Below, piece by piece: positions 9,351 through 18,463 of a DNA stretch of 64,000 nucleotides. Made by a program: the position numbers and the translations under genes. The number at the start of each line of letters is the position of its first letter. Positions within the stretch are counted from its first letter, which is position 1. The DNA is from Candidatus Accumulibacter necessarius (lineage in GTDB: Bacteria; Pseudomonadota; Gammaproteobacteria; Burkholderiales; Rhodocyclaceae), in NCBI GenBank assembly GCA_017302435.1, contig JAFLDL010000015.1, positions 22,892 through 86,891 of the forward strand, read 5' to 3'. The notes under the pieces were generated by a model. That model was not told the origin of the DNA. It saw only the letters and a program-made list of their open reading frames with translations, and made no database searches.

Positions 9351-9769
9351 AAGATGTCCTACCCACATGTTGATGGCAAATCCGCCCGCATTTGACTCAA
9401 GTATGGCCGACATCTGCCCAACCGTCAAAGGCCAGCCTCCTGATCCTCGCCTGCCCCCAGGCAGTGATGACTAAAGCCTGCCGCGGAATCAAGGCCAAAC
9501 CGTGCCGAACGATATTGACAACTCGAGTCCTGCGCCAGAGGCGAAAGACGAGATCAAACAACGCGCCGCCAACGGGCAGACTATAGGGTCATTGCAGGCG
9601 GTAGTTGTACGTGACGGAACTACTCCAGGCGTCAAGACCTTGTGGTAGCATCATCGGCGATTATCAAGGCAGCGAAGCACTTGCCCTCCATGTGATCGGC
9701 AGTGCAGATCACCATCACTATCGGTAGCGCGTAGGCACGCGCACCAAATTCTCACCGGGAAAGCTCGCC
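9351..9769. other. Divergent intergenic region, V-ATPase operon / uspA
   Basis: About 419 bp between the divergent V-ATPase operon and the UspA gene. No credible gene is seen. On the minus strand a TATAGT (9584-9579) could be a -10 element for the ATPase operon but lacks a good -35. A palindrome GTGATC...GATCAC at about 9702-9722 is a possible operator or hairpin before uspA. Confidence 0.4.
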
Positions 9770-10195
9770 ATGCGCAAAGCACTTGTCGCAGTAGACGCCT
9801 CAGCCGCCGCCCACAGAGCCGTGCGACACCTTGTCGCCCTGGCCAGCGTGCACCCGTTGATCGAGGCCGTCCTGCTCAACGTTCAGCCCGAGGTCGATAG
9901 CCTGGGCCTGCGCAGTATCGAACAAAGAGAAGCGGTCGAAGCCGTGGAAGAGAGCCGCGGCGGCGAGATCCTGCAGCAGGACTGTCAGGTACTCAAGGCC
10001 GCCGGTGTGACTTTTACGCCGATAATCGAAATCGGGCCGGCGGCCGAAACGATCGCCCGCGTTGCCCGTGAAAAAGGATGCGACGGCATCGTCATGGGAA
10101 CCCGCGGGCTGGGCGCCGTTTCCAGTATCCTGCTGGGTTCCGTCAGCAGCCACGTGCTTCATCTGAGTGAGCTGCCAGTAACGCTCATCAAGTAG
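9770..10195 (+). CDS. Universal stress protein, UspA family
   Basis: 141 residues with a single Usp domain: MRKALVAVDASAAAHRAVRH at the N-terminus and the ATP-binding signature GTRGLGAVSSILLGSVSSHVLH at the C-terminus (G-2x-G-9x-G-S pattern), so it should be an ATP-binding, dimeric cytoplasmic Usp. It is the only plus-strand gene between the V-ATPase operon and the Pit cluster and is followed by a strong bidirectional terminator. Usp proteins are induced under starvation or stress; no specific partner is evident. Confidence 0.9.
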   Translation: MRKALVAVDASAAAHRAVRHLVALASVHPLIEAVLLNVQPEVDSLGLRSIEQREAVEAVEESRGGEILQQDCQVLKAAGVTFTPIIEIGPAAETIARVAREKGCDGIVMGTRGLGAVSSILLGSVSSHVLHLSELPVTLIK

Positions 10196-10199
10196 GACA

Positions 10200-10234
10200 G
10201 AGAGAAAACGCCCCGTTCCGGGGCGTTTTCTCTC
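10200..10234. terminator. Bidirectional intrinsic terminator between uspA and DUF47
   Basis: A perfect 16-bp inverted repeat (10200-10215 with 10219-10234) with a 3-nt loop. The GC core CGCCCCG is flanked by AAAA on the left and TTTT on the right, so it works as a Rho-independent terminator in both directions. It separates the convergent UspA gene and the Pit/DUF47 operon. Confidence 0.9.
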
Positions 10235-10350
10235 TAGCAGTAGCGAACAGCCCAGAAGGCCTTTCCGCGCTACCGAAAGAGCGTGGGCAGCGAACCCCCC
10301 TTGGTTGCCAGCTGTTGAGACAACCAGTGGTCGGGGCGCTTGGCTACATC

Positions 10351-10986
10351 TCAGGCATTCTGCAGCAAAATCTCTTCGAGCGTCTGAGCCGATTTCTTGC
10401 TGGCCCGCAGAACCTTCTCCTGCAGCGCATAGAACTGCCGCATGCGCATCGCCCGCAAGGCTGCCGCGTCATCGCCCTCAGCGTCGAACAAAGCCTTGAT
10501 CGCCTTGTACATCACCGCAACCGACTTCTCTTCGATGCGTTCGATTTCGAGGCACAGATTGACCGTCTCCTGATTGCGCTGCCGTTCCTTCAGCGAGGCA
10601 ATGGCCCGCGTCAGTCGACTGCAGGCGTCAACGGTCATCGACGCCAGTTCGTGCGACTCCTTGCTCGCCTCGGTCACATTGTAAATGCTGACCGCCTGTG
10701 CGACATCCTGCACCGCGTTCATCACGCGGTCGATGTCCAGGGTCAGCGCGTAGACCTGGTCACGATTGAGCGGCGTGACGAAGGACTTGTGCAGCATCGT
10801 CATCAGGTCGTTCTTGATCTGGTCCGAGCTGGCCTCGTTCATGTTGATTTCCTCGATCAGCGCCGCCACGTCCTGCTTGCTGACCCCCAGACTGCTGACC
10901 AGGCGCAGCATGGCATTGGCGCCGGCCAGTACGCGCTCGCTGTGTGCCGCGAGCAACTCAAAAAACTCGGACCTCTTCGGTAACAT
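10351..10986 (-). CDS. DUF47 (PhoU-related) family protein, Pit partner, copy 2
   Basis: 211 residues, all-helical, starting MLPKRSEFFELLAAHSERVLAGANA. It closely resembles the copy at 12120-12758 (shared EFFELLAAHSE, GANA.LRLV, DQIKN and NRDQ segments), so the two are paralogues from a duplication. It lies about 106 bp downstream of the pit gene and ends just before the shared terminator, so it is the last gene of the DUF47-pit-DUF47 unit. The role is probably control of Pit or phosphate signalling, inferred from association. Confidence 0.88.
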   Translation of the reverse strand: MLPKRSEFFELLAAHSERVLAGANAMLRLVSSLGVSKQDVAALIEEINMNEASSDQIKNDLMTMLHKSFVTPLNRDQVYALTLDIDRVMNAVQDVAQAVSIYNVTEASKESHELASMTVDACSRLTRAIASLKERQRNQETVNLCLEIERIEEKSVAVMYKAIKALFDAEGDDAAALRAMRMRQFYALQEKVLRASKKSAQTLEEILLQNA

Positions 10987-11092
10987 GGGTAACTTCCTTT
11001 ATTGACTGTAGTGATGACCATTGACTGATTCTGGTGGCGCGCTTCAACGAACGCCCCCATTGCCGGGGCGTCCGTTCGGCCAGCGCCTCGGC

Positions 11093-12106
11093 TTACAGGA
11101 ACTTGGTACCGATATACCAGAAGATCGCAGCGATCAGGCCCGAGGCCGGAATCGTCAGCACCCAGGCGACCAGCAAGTTCGCGGTGATCGCCCAGCGCAC
11201 TGCCTTGACGTCGGTGGCCGCGCCGACGCCGATGATCGCGCCGGTGATGGTATGCGTCGTCGACACCGGAATGCCACCCAGCGTCGCCAACCCCAGCGTG
11301 ATTGCTCCGCCCATCGAGGCACACGAACCGCTGATCGCATTGAGCTTGGTGATCTTGGTCCCCATCGTCTTGACGATTCGCCAGCCACCGAGGTAGGTTC
11401 CCCAGGCAATCGCGAAGTAGCACGAGTAGATCACCCAGGTGGGCAGCGTCGCGACGTCCTTTGTCGCCACGCCGGCAGTGATCATCAGCAGCCAGATGAT
11501 GCCGATCGTCTTTTGCGCGTCGTTGCCGCCGTGGCCCAGGCTGTACGCGGCCGCAGCGAACAACTGCCCGCCCTTGAAGAACTTCCCGGCCTGATACGGC
11601 GAGGTGCCGCGGAAGATCCAGGCGACCAGCACCATCAGCAAGCCACCGATGATCACCCCGACCAGCGGCGAAATGATGATGAACGCGAGGATCTTGCCAA
11701 AACCCTCCCAGACGATCGGCGCCCCCGAACCGGCCTTGGCCACCGTCGCTCCGACCAGCCCACCGACCAGCGCGTGCGAGGACGACGAAGGAATGCCGTA
11801 GTACCAGGTGATGATGTTCCAGGCCAAGGCGCCGATCAAGGCCCCGAAGATCACGTAGTAATCGACGAAGCTCGGGTCTACCGTCCCCTTGCCAATCGTC
11901 GCCGCCACCTTGAGCTGAAACACCCAGAGGGCGGCAAAGTTGAAGAACGCGGCGAACAACACCGCCTGTTTCGGGGTCAGGGCACCGGTCGCGACGATTG
12001 TCGAGATGGAGTTCGCGCCATCGTGAAACCCGTTCATGAAGTCGAACGCCAGCGCAATTGCTATCAGCAGCGCCAACGTCCAGATGCTCATATTTAGGCC
12101 TTCCAT
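11093..12106 (-). CDS. pit: Pit-type low-affinity inorganic phosphate permease
   Basis: 337 residues with about ten membrane helices. Signatures are FDFMNGFHDGANSIST near residue 25 and GGNDAQKTIGI near residue 185, as in E. coli PitA-type H+-coupled, metal-phosphate transporters. It takes up phosphate when plentiful, and in polyphosphate accumulators Pit can run in reverse for phosphate release. It is bracketed by two DUF47 genes on the same strand. The start is either the ATG at 12106 or the one at 12091, the latter with GGAAGG 6 nt upstream. Confidence 0.94.
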   Translation of the reverse strand: MEGLNMSIWTLALLIAIALAFDFMNGFHDGANSISTIVATGALTPKQAVLFAAFFNFAALWVFQLKVAATIGKGTVDPSFVDYYVIFGALIGALAWNIITWYYGIPSSSSHALVGGLVGATVAKAGSGAPIVWEGFGKILAFIIISPLVGVIIGGLLMVLVAWIFRGTSPYQAGKFFKGGQLFAAAAYSLGHGGNDAQKTIGIIWLLMITAGVATKDVATLPTWVIYSCYFAIAWGTYLGGWRIVKTMGTKITKLNAISGSCASMGGAITLGLATLGGIPVSTTHTITGAIIGVGAATDVKAVRWAITANLLVAWVLTIPASGLIAAIFWYIGTKFL

Positions 12107-12119
12107 TTTCGGCTACCTC

Positions 12120-12758
12120 TCAGGAGTTTTCGATCAGGATCTCTTCGATCATCTTCGCCGCTTCCTGACAGCAGTCGAGGACCTCTTCCTGAAGCGAGTA
12201 GAACTCCCGCATCTTCATCGTCTGCCACACGTTTGCGCCCTCCTGAAACAGTGCGGTGATCGCCTTGTGCTGCACCTTGTCGGCCTTCGACTCGATTTCC
12301 TCGATCTCCTTGCACAGATTGAGCGTTTCCGCGCCACGAGCCTTGTCTCCCAGCGCGGCGACCGCACGGTTCAGACGCAAGCAGGCGTCGGCACTCAGGG
12401 AAGCCATCTCGCGCGCTTCGACCGTCGACTGTTTGATGCTGTACATGCCCACCGCATTGGCAACGCTCTGCAGAACGTTCAGGGTCATGTCGAGATCGCT
12501 GATCAGCGAGTGAATCTGGTCCCGGTTGATCGGCGTCGTGAAGGACTGATGCAGGCGCTCGATGACCTTGTTCTTTATTTGATCCCCATTGTGCTCGTGT
12601 TCATTGACTTCGGCGACCAGGGCCGCAAGGTTTGCACCCGCATCACCCAAGCCATTGACCAGACGCAGCGTCGCGTTGGCCCCGGCGACGACCTGTTCGG
12701 AATGCGCTGCGAGAAGTTCAAAGAATTCCTTGCGTTGCGGCATCAGACTGCTAAACAT
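12120..12758 (-). CDS. DUF47 (PhoU-related) family protein, Pit partner, copy 3
   Basis: 212 residues, starting MFSSLMPQRKEFFELLAAHS. Only 13 bp separate it from the downstream pit gene, so cotranslation is likely. It is a paralogue of the 10351 copy and more distant from the 1074 copy. Helical PhoU-like repeats contain Glu/Asp-rich turns (NEHEHNGDQIKN, EIEEIESKADK) that could bind metal as in PhoU, but this is inference. It is the first gene of the unit; the promoter should lie in 12759-12948. Confidence 0.88.
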   Translation of the reverse strand: MFSSLMPQRKEFFELLAAHSEQVVAGANATLRLVNGLGDAGANLAALVAEVNEHEHNGDQIKNKVIERLHQSFTTPINRDQIHSLISDLDMTLNVLQSVANAVGMYSIKQSTVEAREMASLSADACLRLNRAVAALGDKARGAETLNLCKEIEEIESKADKVQHKAITALFQEGANVWQTMKMREFYSLQEEVLDCCQEAAKMIEEILIENS

Positions 12759-12948
12759 ACGACCTCCCTTGGTTATCTGCTCTTGCGAGCACCACTCAGT
12801 TAAGGCTGCCCACGCCGATCGATTGTCGGCGCCACGTCAGCTACTACAAAAATCAAGTGCGGCAATGGACGTCCCGCAAGAAAAACCTTGCCGGTGAAGC
12901 GCTGCAGACCATCCATTGCCCCCAGTATCCACCCCGATCTCTACCCCC

Positions 12949-13758
12949 TCAGCCCTTCTTCTTGCTCTTCGATACGGTCGAGAGTGCGGCCAGCAACTCC
13001 TTCATCTGCTCGAGCCTCTGCTCGGCAAACAGGCGTACGCCGGCACGCAGGATGTCGGACTTGCTCGCGGCCCAACCCGCAGCCTTCGACAGTTCGGCGC
13101 GCACGGCCTCGATCGCGGCCTCTTCGCTCTTCAGCAGCTCAACCGTGTAACGGACGAGTTTGTCGCCTTTTTCCTTGGCCGCCTTTTCGAGCTTCTCGAC
13201 GGCTTCCTCGATCTCGGCCTTGACAGCCTTCTTGCCTGTGGGCTCCTTTGCCAGGGCTGGCGCAGCGGCTACCGCCTCGGTCTTGGCCGGCTTCTCGGGC
13301 ACGCTCGCTTTGGCCGCTGCGGTCTTCTTGCTCACCGCCTTCGCTGCAGGCGTGGTGCCAGCCGCCGGCGGGGCTTCTTTTGCTTCAGCCTTCTTGCTGG
13401 CCTTGGGTGCTTTCGCAGCGGTCACCGGCGTCACGTCGGCAGCCGGTTTGGTGGCGGCCTTGGTCGCGACTGACTTCGTCGCGGCCGGTTTGGCGGCAGT
13501 CGTCTGGGCTGCTGGCGCCTTGCCGGGCTTGCTGGCAGCCGGCTTGGCGGCCGCAGTCTTGGCAACAGCCTTGCGCGGCGGTGCCGCGACAACGGGAGCT
13601 TCGACTTCGCGCGCGGCAGCAACAGGAGCCTCGGGCTCCGGTGGCTCGACCAGGGGAACGTCGGTTGCCACCAGACGCTCGGCGAGCGACGCGTCTTCCT
13701 TTTTCAGGCTGGCCCGCAAAGCGGTCTTGTTGCTGCTGTTACGTGTAGGTGTCGTCAT
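12949..13758 (-). CDS. Histone H1-like Ala/Lys/Pro-rich protein with possible ribbon-helix-helix C-terminus
   Basis: 269 residues. Residues ~45-175 are low-complexity, rich in Ala, Lys, Pro and Thr (AAKPAATK-type repeats), like the basic tails of PhaF or AlgP that bind DNA. The C-terminal ~75 residues are helical, and ASKSDILRAGVRLFAEQRLEQ looks like the second half of a ribbon-helix-helix fold. Its ATG overlaps the stop of the upstream ParA gene (TGATG), so the two are translationally coupled. It may be a DNA- or granule-bound partner for that ParA (nucleoid, PHA or polyphosphate granule positioning); this is a hypothesis. No close family was recognised. Confidence 0.75.
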   Translation of the reverse strand: MTTPTRNSSNKTALRASLKKEDASLAERLVATDVPLVEPPEPEAPVAAAREVEAPVVAAPPRKAVAKTAAAKPAASKPGKAPAAQTTAAKPAATKSVATKAATKPAADVTPVTAAKAPKASKKAEAKEAPPAAGTTPAAKAVSKKTAAAKASVPEKPAKTEAVAAAPALAKEPTGKKAVKAEIEEAVEKLEKAAKEKGDKLVRYTVELLKSEEAAIEAVRAELSKAAGWAASKSDILRAGVRLFAEQRLEQMKELLAALSTVSKSKKKG

Positions 13759-14423
13759 CAGGTGTCTCCCAGTTGTTTAAGAACGGCTGCGATCAGCTTG
13801 CGGACTTCTTCCTGTGCGGCCTCAGCGGCAGGACCGAGCTGAAAGACGGATGCCCCGATCACCGCACTTTGCGCATAAGCGTTTCGCTGGCAGAGCATAG
13901 CATCGAGGATCGGCAAGGTAAATTCATGCAACAGTTCCAGCACATCCGTTGCCAACGCCGTGTTTTGCACACGATTGGGGAGAATGCAGCCGTGCAGGCG
14001 ATGGCTTTGCTCCATGCGATTGAGGATCAAGCGCTCGACCGCAAGAGTCGACCAAAGGTCGGTCGGGCTCGGCACCGCCGGGATCAACGCCAGGTGCGCC
14101 ACCGCGAGCGCGGCGAGAGTCGATGGATGGTAGATCGACGGCGGGGTGTCGAGTACGACGTAATCCGCTTCCTGCTGCAGTTCTGCAACGTGCTTGATCA
14201 GTTCCAGACCCGACATCTTGCGCACGTCGAGTTGCAGATCGGAATCGAGCAGAGGGGCCGACTCGGCCCAGCGAAACGCGCTTTCCTGCGGATCCAGGTC
14301 CACCAGCAGCACTGAAGCACCAATGGCGTGGAACCCCCCCCCAAGTTGCATGGCCACCGTGGTCTTTCCCGCCCCGCCTTTCTGTGAGACGACGGCGACG
14401 ACCCGACCTAGTGACATTGACAT
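13758..14423 (-). CDS. ParA/MinD-like partition ATPase
   Basis: About 221 residues from the ATG at 14423 (MSMSLGRVVAVVSQKGG); the next Met at 14417 is also possible, and the frame open upstream is not ParA-like. The deviant Walker A KGGAGKTT comes at residues ~15-22, then VDLDPQESA and the switch VVLDTPPS. It lacks an N-terminal HTH, so it is the short, chromosomal 'orphan' type that positions plasmids or cellular cargo such as carboxysomes or chemosensory clusters. The coupled downstream gene encodes a basic DNA-binding-like protein, the likely partner. No parB or parS is visible. Confidence 0.9.
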   Translation of the reverse strand: MSMSLGRVVAVVSQKGGAGKTTVAMQLGGGFHAIGASVLLVDLDPQESAFRWAESAPLLDSDLQLDVRKMSGLELIKHVAELQQEADYVVLDTPPSIYHPSTLAALAVAHLALIPAVPSPTDLWSTLAVERLILNRMEQSHRLHGCILPNRVQNTALATDVLELLHEFTLPILDAMLCQRNAYAQSAVIGASVFQLGPAAEAAQEEVRKLIAAVLKQLGDT

Positions 14424-14472
14424 GACACATGCCTTTTGAGGAGCTTGTTGATGTGAACCTGCATAACTGATT

Positions 14473-14500
14473 ATTATCCCACTGAAAAAAAAACGGACAA
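14473..14500 (-). promoter_or_regulatory. Candidate sigma-70 promoter of parA
   Basis: On the minus strand TTGTCC (14500-14495) and GATAAT (14478-14473) are separated by 16 bp that include a T-rich run. It lies 50 nt upstream of the ParA start, in the only AT-rich part of this region. Confidence 0.55.
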
Positions 14501-14690
14501 GGCGAATTGGTCTTGAAAAGGGCCATGAAATGGGCCATTTTTTGCCAAACACCCCGGTTTCTGACTTAAGTCAACGAATGCCCGCAAGCGAGCAAGCCAT
14601 GACGGGGCAAGAACACGCGCCAGACCGGTAGTCGACGCGGGGGGAGCGTTGGCGGCCAGGCTTGTGCGGCGAGTGGCGCATGGCGCGCGC

Positions 14691-17384
14691 TCAGCCGTCG
14701 GCAAGAATGTTGAGTGTCCTGGCCCTAAACACGGCTTCACGGCGGCTCGATGCGCGTAGCTTGCGGTAGATGTTCTGGGTATGCCGCTTCACCGTCGCGC
14801 GTGAAATGCACAGTTCCTCCGAAATTTCGACGTTGCTCAGCCTGACAGCGAGCAGTTTGAGGATCTTCAATTCGCGCCGGGTGAGGTCGGCACCCACTTG
14901 CTGCCGACCCGCACTCACGAGCCAGTCGTCGTTGAACGCAGAAAGAACCTGCGCGACGTAGCGCTCATTGCCTCCGCCAGGGTCCAGGCGCTTGAGCGGT
15001 TGCAGCAGCTCCTGCCCCTGATCGACGAACAGCCGGATGAAGCCCCCGGGCTGCGCGAGAGCCACGGCACGACCCAGCCGATCACAGGCTGCGTCCTGTT
15101 CACCCAGCGCATACTGCAGTACGGCTTGCAAGGCGAACACCTCGATGAGGAAGCGAACGTTATGCCTGGCTGTGAGTTCAGCCTCCAGCAACTGCAGGAG
15201 ACGAGCAGCCTGCTCTCGGCTCTCGGCAGTGCCTTCGGCGATCCACACCCGGGCCAGCGTCAGGTGGGGGGCATTGAAGAAGTGATAGACGAACTGCACC
15301 GGCCCCGGATCGAAGTTCCGAGCCCACGCCCGCGCCTCATCGACGCGCCCCTGGCGCAGTGCGAGCTCAGCCTGGCAGGCCTGGGCACGAAACAACGCCG
15401 GAGAATCGCCGTTGCGCAGCAGATGCTCGCAGACTGCATCGACGATCTCGCGCGCCCTGTCGGCCTGCCCCAGCGCCTGATAGACCGCTGCCAAGACAAA
15501 TGAGATTTCGGTCCGGTAGCCGAGACGCGGCGCCTGCTGCGGCGCGAGTGCCGGCAGCAGCGTCGCCTCCGCCAGTGCCAGCTCGTTGCGTTGATACTGG
15601 ACAAGACCGTGGAAGTACCGCCCGAGGCCAAGGCCGCCATCGCTGCCGATGTCGGTCTCGGTCAGCTTATAGCGCTGATTGGCGGTCCACTGCAGCGCAG
15701 ACAGGTCGGCCGCCATCCAGTCGAGGAAACACAGCGTCGCCACCAGCGGCGCCTGCGAGGTATCGATCGGTCCCGACGCACGCGCCAGCACCTGATGAAT
15801 CCACTGCCGCGCGCCGACCAGGTCGCCGCTCATCTGCCGTGCGCCGGCAACCATCGCCTGGGCGGTGACACGTGCCTGCATGCAGTCGGCAGGCAAGCGC
15901 TGCAGCGCCTGCTCGGCGCACGCCATGGCACGGTCGGCCTGCCCCTCGAGGTAGCTCTGCAGACTGCGTAGCGCCAGGACGCTGCCGCAGACCAGATCGA
16001 GAACGGGTAGCGCCAACGCCCCGGCATCACTCTCGACGAGCCTCTCGATTCGATCCAGAACCGCCGGAGTCTCAAGCTGGCGCCCCTGGTGATGAATCAA
16101 CCAGGCTTTCAGCAGCAGCATTTCGGGGTCGTTCTCGATCGTGTCCGCTGGCAGCAGGCGCAGGCAACGCTCTAGCCGATGGCGCTGCCCCCGGTCAAGG
16201 AGTGCGCCTTGATGACGGGCCAGAAGGCGCGCCGCGGCGACCGCACCCTGACCGGCGAGCGCCTGCGGGATCGCTTCTTCAAGCAACGACTGCGATTCCA
16301 GCCAGCTTGCCGCCCGCCAATGGAGTTCAGCAATCTCGACTGCTGCATACTGTTTGCCAAGCTGGCGCTGCAGGAACTCCTGAAACAGCCGATGGTAGCG
16401 ATACCACTCAAGTTTGTCGTCGACGGCAATGCCAAGGATTGCGCCACTCGCCACCAGCTGGATGAACTCCTGGCCATCCAGCTGTCCTTCAACCCGGCCG
16501 CCCGCCCCCAGCAGCTCATCGCACAGGGGCACACAAAAGCGGTCGAGGATCGAGGCTCTGAGCAGACAGTCACGCGCCATGTCGGACTGCTGTGAAAGCA
16601 CTTCCTCGGTGAAATACTGCTGTACCTGTGGGGTGGCACCACTGAAGCCGCGCCCGAGTTCATCAATGCTCATACCCTGGCGCAGCGCCAGGGCCGCGAG
16701 ACGAACACCAACCGGCCACCCCTCGCTGCGATGCTGCAAGGTCTCGAGGGATGCGCCTACAAGCGTACGCCCGGAACAACGTTGAATCAGGATGGCCGTC
16801 TCGCGCTCACTGAACTGGAGGTCGCCCATGCGCACCTCGCTCATCGCCTCGCGAGCGCGCAGCGCTCCGAGCGCAAGCTGGGGATCGTGACGAGTGATCA
16901 CCACCAGGTGTAGCCCATCCGCCGGATGCGCCAGCAAGCGGTCGAGCAAGGCATGGGTCTGTGACGAACGGATACGATGAAAGTCGTCGAGCACCAGCAC
17001 AAGCGGTGCGGACAGCGCTTCGAGATCGTTGCTCAGGCAACCGGCAAGAGCCGCCAGCGACGGTGGCTGCCCGACGTTGAGGTAGTCAAGCGTGTCAACG
17101 CAGGCATTGGGACACACCGTCCGCGCAGCGGCGACCAGGTAGTTGACGAAAACAACCAGGTCACTGTCTTCGGCGTCGAGTGACAGCCAGGCGGACAGGC
17201 CATCGCGGCCAGCCAGCCAGTGCGCAATGAGCGAAGTCTTGCCATACCCGGCAGGCGCCGCAAGCAGGGTCAACGGCAGCGCGCTGCCCTCTTCCAGCCG
17301 GGTCAGCAACTCGCCGCGCGCAACGAAGTCACCGGGGACCCGAGGACGATGCAGCTTGCTGCGGATGATCTGGACGGAGGGCAT
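14691..17384 (-). CDS. MalT-like ATP-dependent LuxR-family transcriptional regulator (LAL/STAND type)
   Basis: About 897 residues from the ATG at 17384, chosen for MPSVQIIRSKLHRPRVP (family-typical) and the AGG six nt upstream; Met codons at 17480 and 17513 are alternatives. The order is an N-terminal NTPase domain with Walker A APAGYGKTS and Walker B-like LVLVLDDFH, a long TPR-like helical sensor region, and a C-terminal LuxR HTH (LTRRELKILKLLAVRLSNVE...ATVKRHTQNIYRKL). Such regulators oligomerise on DNA when ATP and an inducer bind. No operon partner indicates its target; the adjacent genes are parA and an acyltransferase. Confidence 0.9.
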   Translation of the reverse strand: MPSVQIIRSKLHRPRVPGDFVARGELLTRLEEGSALPLTLLAAPAGYGKTSLIAHWLAGRDGLSAWLSLDAEDSDLVVFVNYLVAAARTVCPNACVDTLDYLNVGQPPSLAALAGCLSNDLEALSAPLVLVLDDFHRIRSSQTHALLDRLLAHPADGLHLVVITRHDPQLALGALRAREAMSEVRMGDLQFSERETAILIQRCSGRTLVGASLETLQHRSEGWPVGVRLAALALRQGMSIDELGRGFSGATPQVQQYFTEEVLSQQSDMARDCLLRASILDRFCVPLCDELLGAGGRVEGQLDGQEFIQLVASGAILGIAVDDKLEWYRYHRLFQEFLQRQLGKQYAAVEIAELHWRAASWLESQSLLEEAIPQALAGQGAVAAARLLARHQGALLDRGQRHRLERCLRLLPADTIENDPEMLLLKAWLIHHQGRQLETPAVLDRIERLVESDAGALALPVLDLVCGSVLALRSLQSYLEGQADRAMACAEQALQRLPADCMQARVTAQAMVAGARQMSGDLVGARQWIHQVLARASGPIDTSQAPLVATLCFLDWMAADLSALQWTANQRYKLTETDIGSDGGLGLGRYFHGLVQYQRNELALAEATLLPALAPQQAPRLGYRTEISFVLAAVYQALGQADRAREIVDAVCEHLLRNGDSPALFRAQACQAELALRQGRVDEARAWARNFDPGPVQFVYHFFNAPHLTLARVWIAEGTAESREQAARLLQLLEAELTARHNVRFLIEVFALQAVLQYALGEQDAACDRLGRAVALAQPGGFIRLFVDQGQELLQPLKRLDPGGGNERYVAQVLSAFNDDWLVSAGRQQVGADLTRRELKILKLLAVRLSNVEISEELCISRATVKRHTQNIYRKLRASSRREAVFRARTLNILADG

Positions 17385-17538
17385 GTCAACCTGACCCGGC
17401 GGCCGCAACCTGAACTGAACGGCGCCGTGTGAACTGAAAGAACGCGATGATACGTCAGGCAAAGGGAAGTGCGTATTCATTCCGGCGCTGATTCGCTGCC
17501 CGGCTGGTGCCATACAGGCAACGACAGGATGTCGTCCG

Positions 17539-18441
17539 TCAGCGCTTCGCTAGGTCGAGCAGTCTTTCGATCTGCGCGTCCTTGTCCTGCCAGAGTTGCT
17601 GCATCCACTGCTGGAAGGCATCGCGAACTGCCGGGTCACCGGCGTAGTCGCCAGTCGCCAGATGCCTGGGCACCGGCAGTGTCTGCACACGAACCTGCAC
17701 GCGCTTCATCCTGCCGCAGAGGAACTGCCAGAAATTCGGCGCACCGTCGGGATAGACGATGGTCACATCGAGAATGGCGTGGAACCTGTCACCCATGACA
17801 TTCAGCGCCAGCGCGATGCCACCGGATTTGGGCTTCAGCAGGTGGCGATAGGGTGACTGCTGCTGCCGATGCTTGGCCGGAGTGAAGCGGGTACCCTCAC
17901 AGAAATTCATGACACTCGTCGGGATCAGCGAAAACCTCTCGCAGGCCAGCCGGGTTGCTTCCTGGTCCCGGCCACGCAGTTCCGGACGCGCCTTGAGGAC
18001 TTCTTCACTGTGTCGACGCATGAAGGGAAAGTCGAGTGCCCACCACGCCAGCCCCATCACCGGCACCCAAATCAGCTGTTGCTTGAGGAAGAACTTGAGC
18101 AGCGGAATGCGCCGCGTCAGAAGGTGCTGCAGCACCAGGATGTCGGCCCACGATTGATGATTGCAGTTGACCAGATACCAGCCGCGCGGATCGAGACCTG
18201 CGATGCCCTCGACATCCCAGCTTGCTTTCTGGGTGAGCGCCATCCAGCCACTGTTGCATGCAATCCACGCCTCCGCGATGCGCACGAGCAGCGGGTCGAG
18301 GCGCAGGCGGACAGCCGTGAACGGCAGCATCAGCTTGAGCATGGCCAGAAGCAGGAGAAGGGGCACCCAGATCAAAGAGTTGACTGCCAGCAGCAGGGAC
18401 GCGAACAGGCCGATCAGCGGCGCGGGGAGAGAATTCAGCAT
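17539..18441 (-). CDS. PlsC-like 1-acyl-glycerol-3-phosphate acyltransferase family protein (YihG-like)
   Basis: About 300 residues from the ATG at 18441 (MLNSLPAPLIGLFASLL). N-terminal membrane segments at residues ~5-50 are followed by the acyltransferase HX4D motif (NHQSWADI) near residue 115 and the EGTRFTP motif near residue 205. It should transfer acyl chains to lysophosphatidate or a related lipid at the inner membrane. Its length and N-terminal helices fit the YihG/LPLAT branch rather than the short PlsC. The ATG is 22 nt downstream of the ylqF stop, so cotranscription is likely. Confidence 0.88.
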   Translation of the reverse strand: MLNSLPAPLIGLFASLLLAVNSLIWVPLLLLLAMLKLMLPFTAVRLRLDPLLVRIAEAWIACNSGWMALTQKASWDVEGIAGLDPRGWYLVNCNHQSWADILVLQHLLTRRIPLLKFFLKQQLIWVPVMGLAWWALDFPFMRRHSEEVLKARPELRGRDQEATRLACERFSLIPTSVMNFCEGTRFTPAKHRQQQSPYRHLLKPKSGGIALALNVMGDRFHAILDVTIVYPDGAPNFWQFLCGRMKRVQVRVQTLPVPRHLATGDYAGDPAVRDAFQQWMQQLWQDKDAQIERLLDLAKR

Positions 18442-18463
18442 CGGCCAGGCGGGCGTGCCCCCG

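Noticed and set aside
9702-9723. CRP/FNR-like site before uspA (GTGATC...GATCAC)
   Set aside because: The half-sites are too far apart for the TGTGA-N6-TCACA spacing; kept only as a palindrome.
13180-13620. Short repeated GC-rich units in the histone-like gene, considered as CRISPR or a tandem-repeat array
   Set aside because: They are codon-level Ala/Lys/Pro repeats of varying spacing within a coding frame, with no spacers.
12949-13758. Calling the histone-like protein a phasin (PhaF/PhaP)
   Set aside because: It lacks a recognisable phasin domain; only the basic repeat region resembles PhaF.
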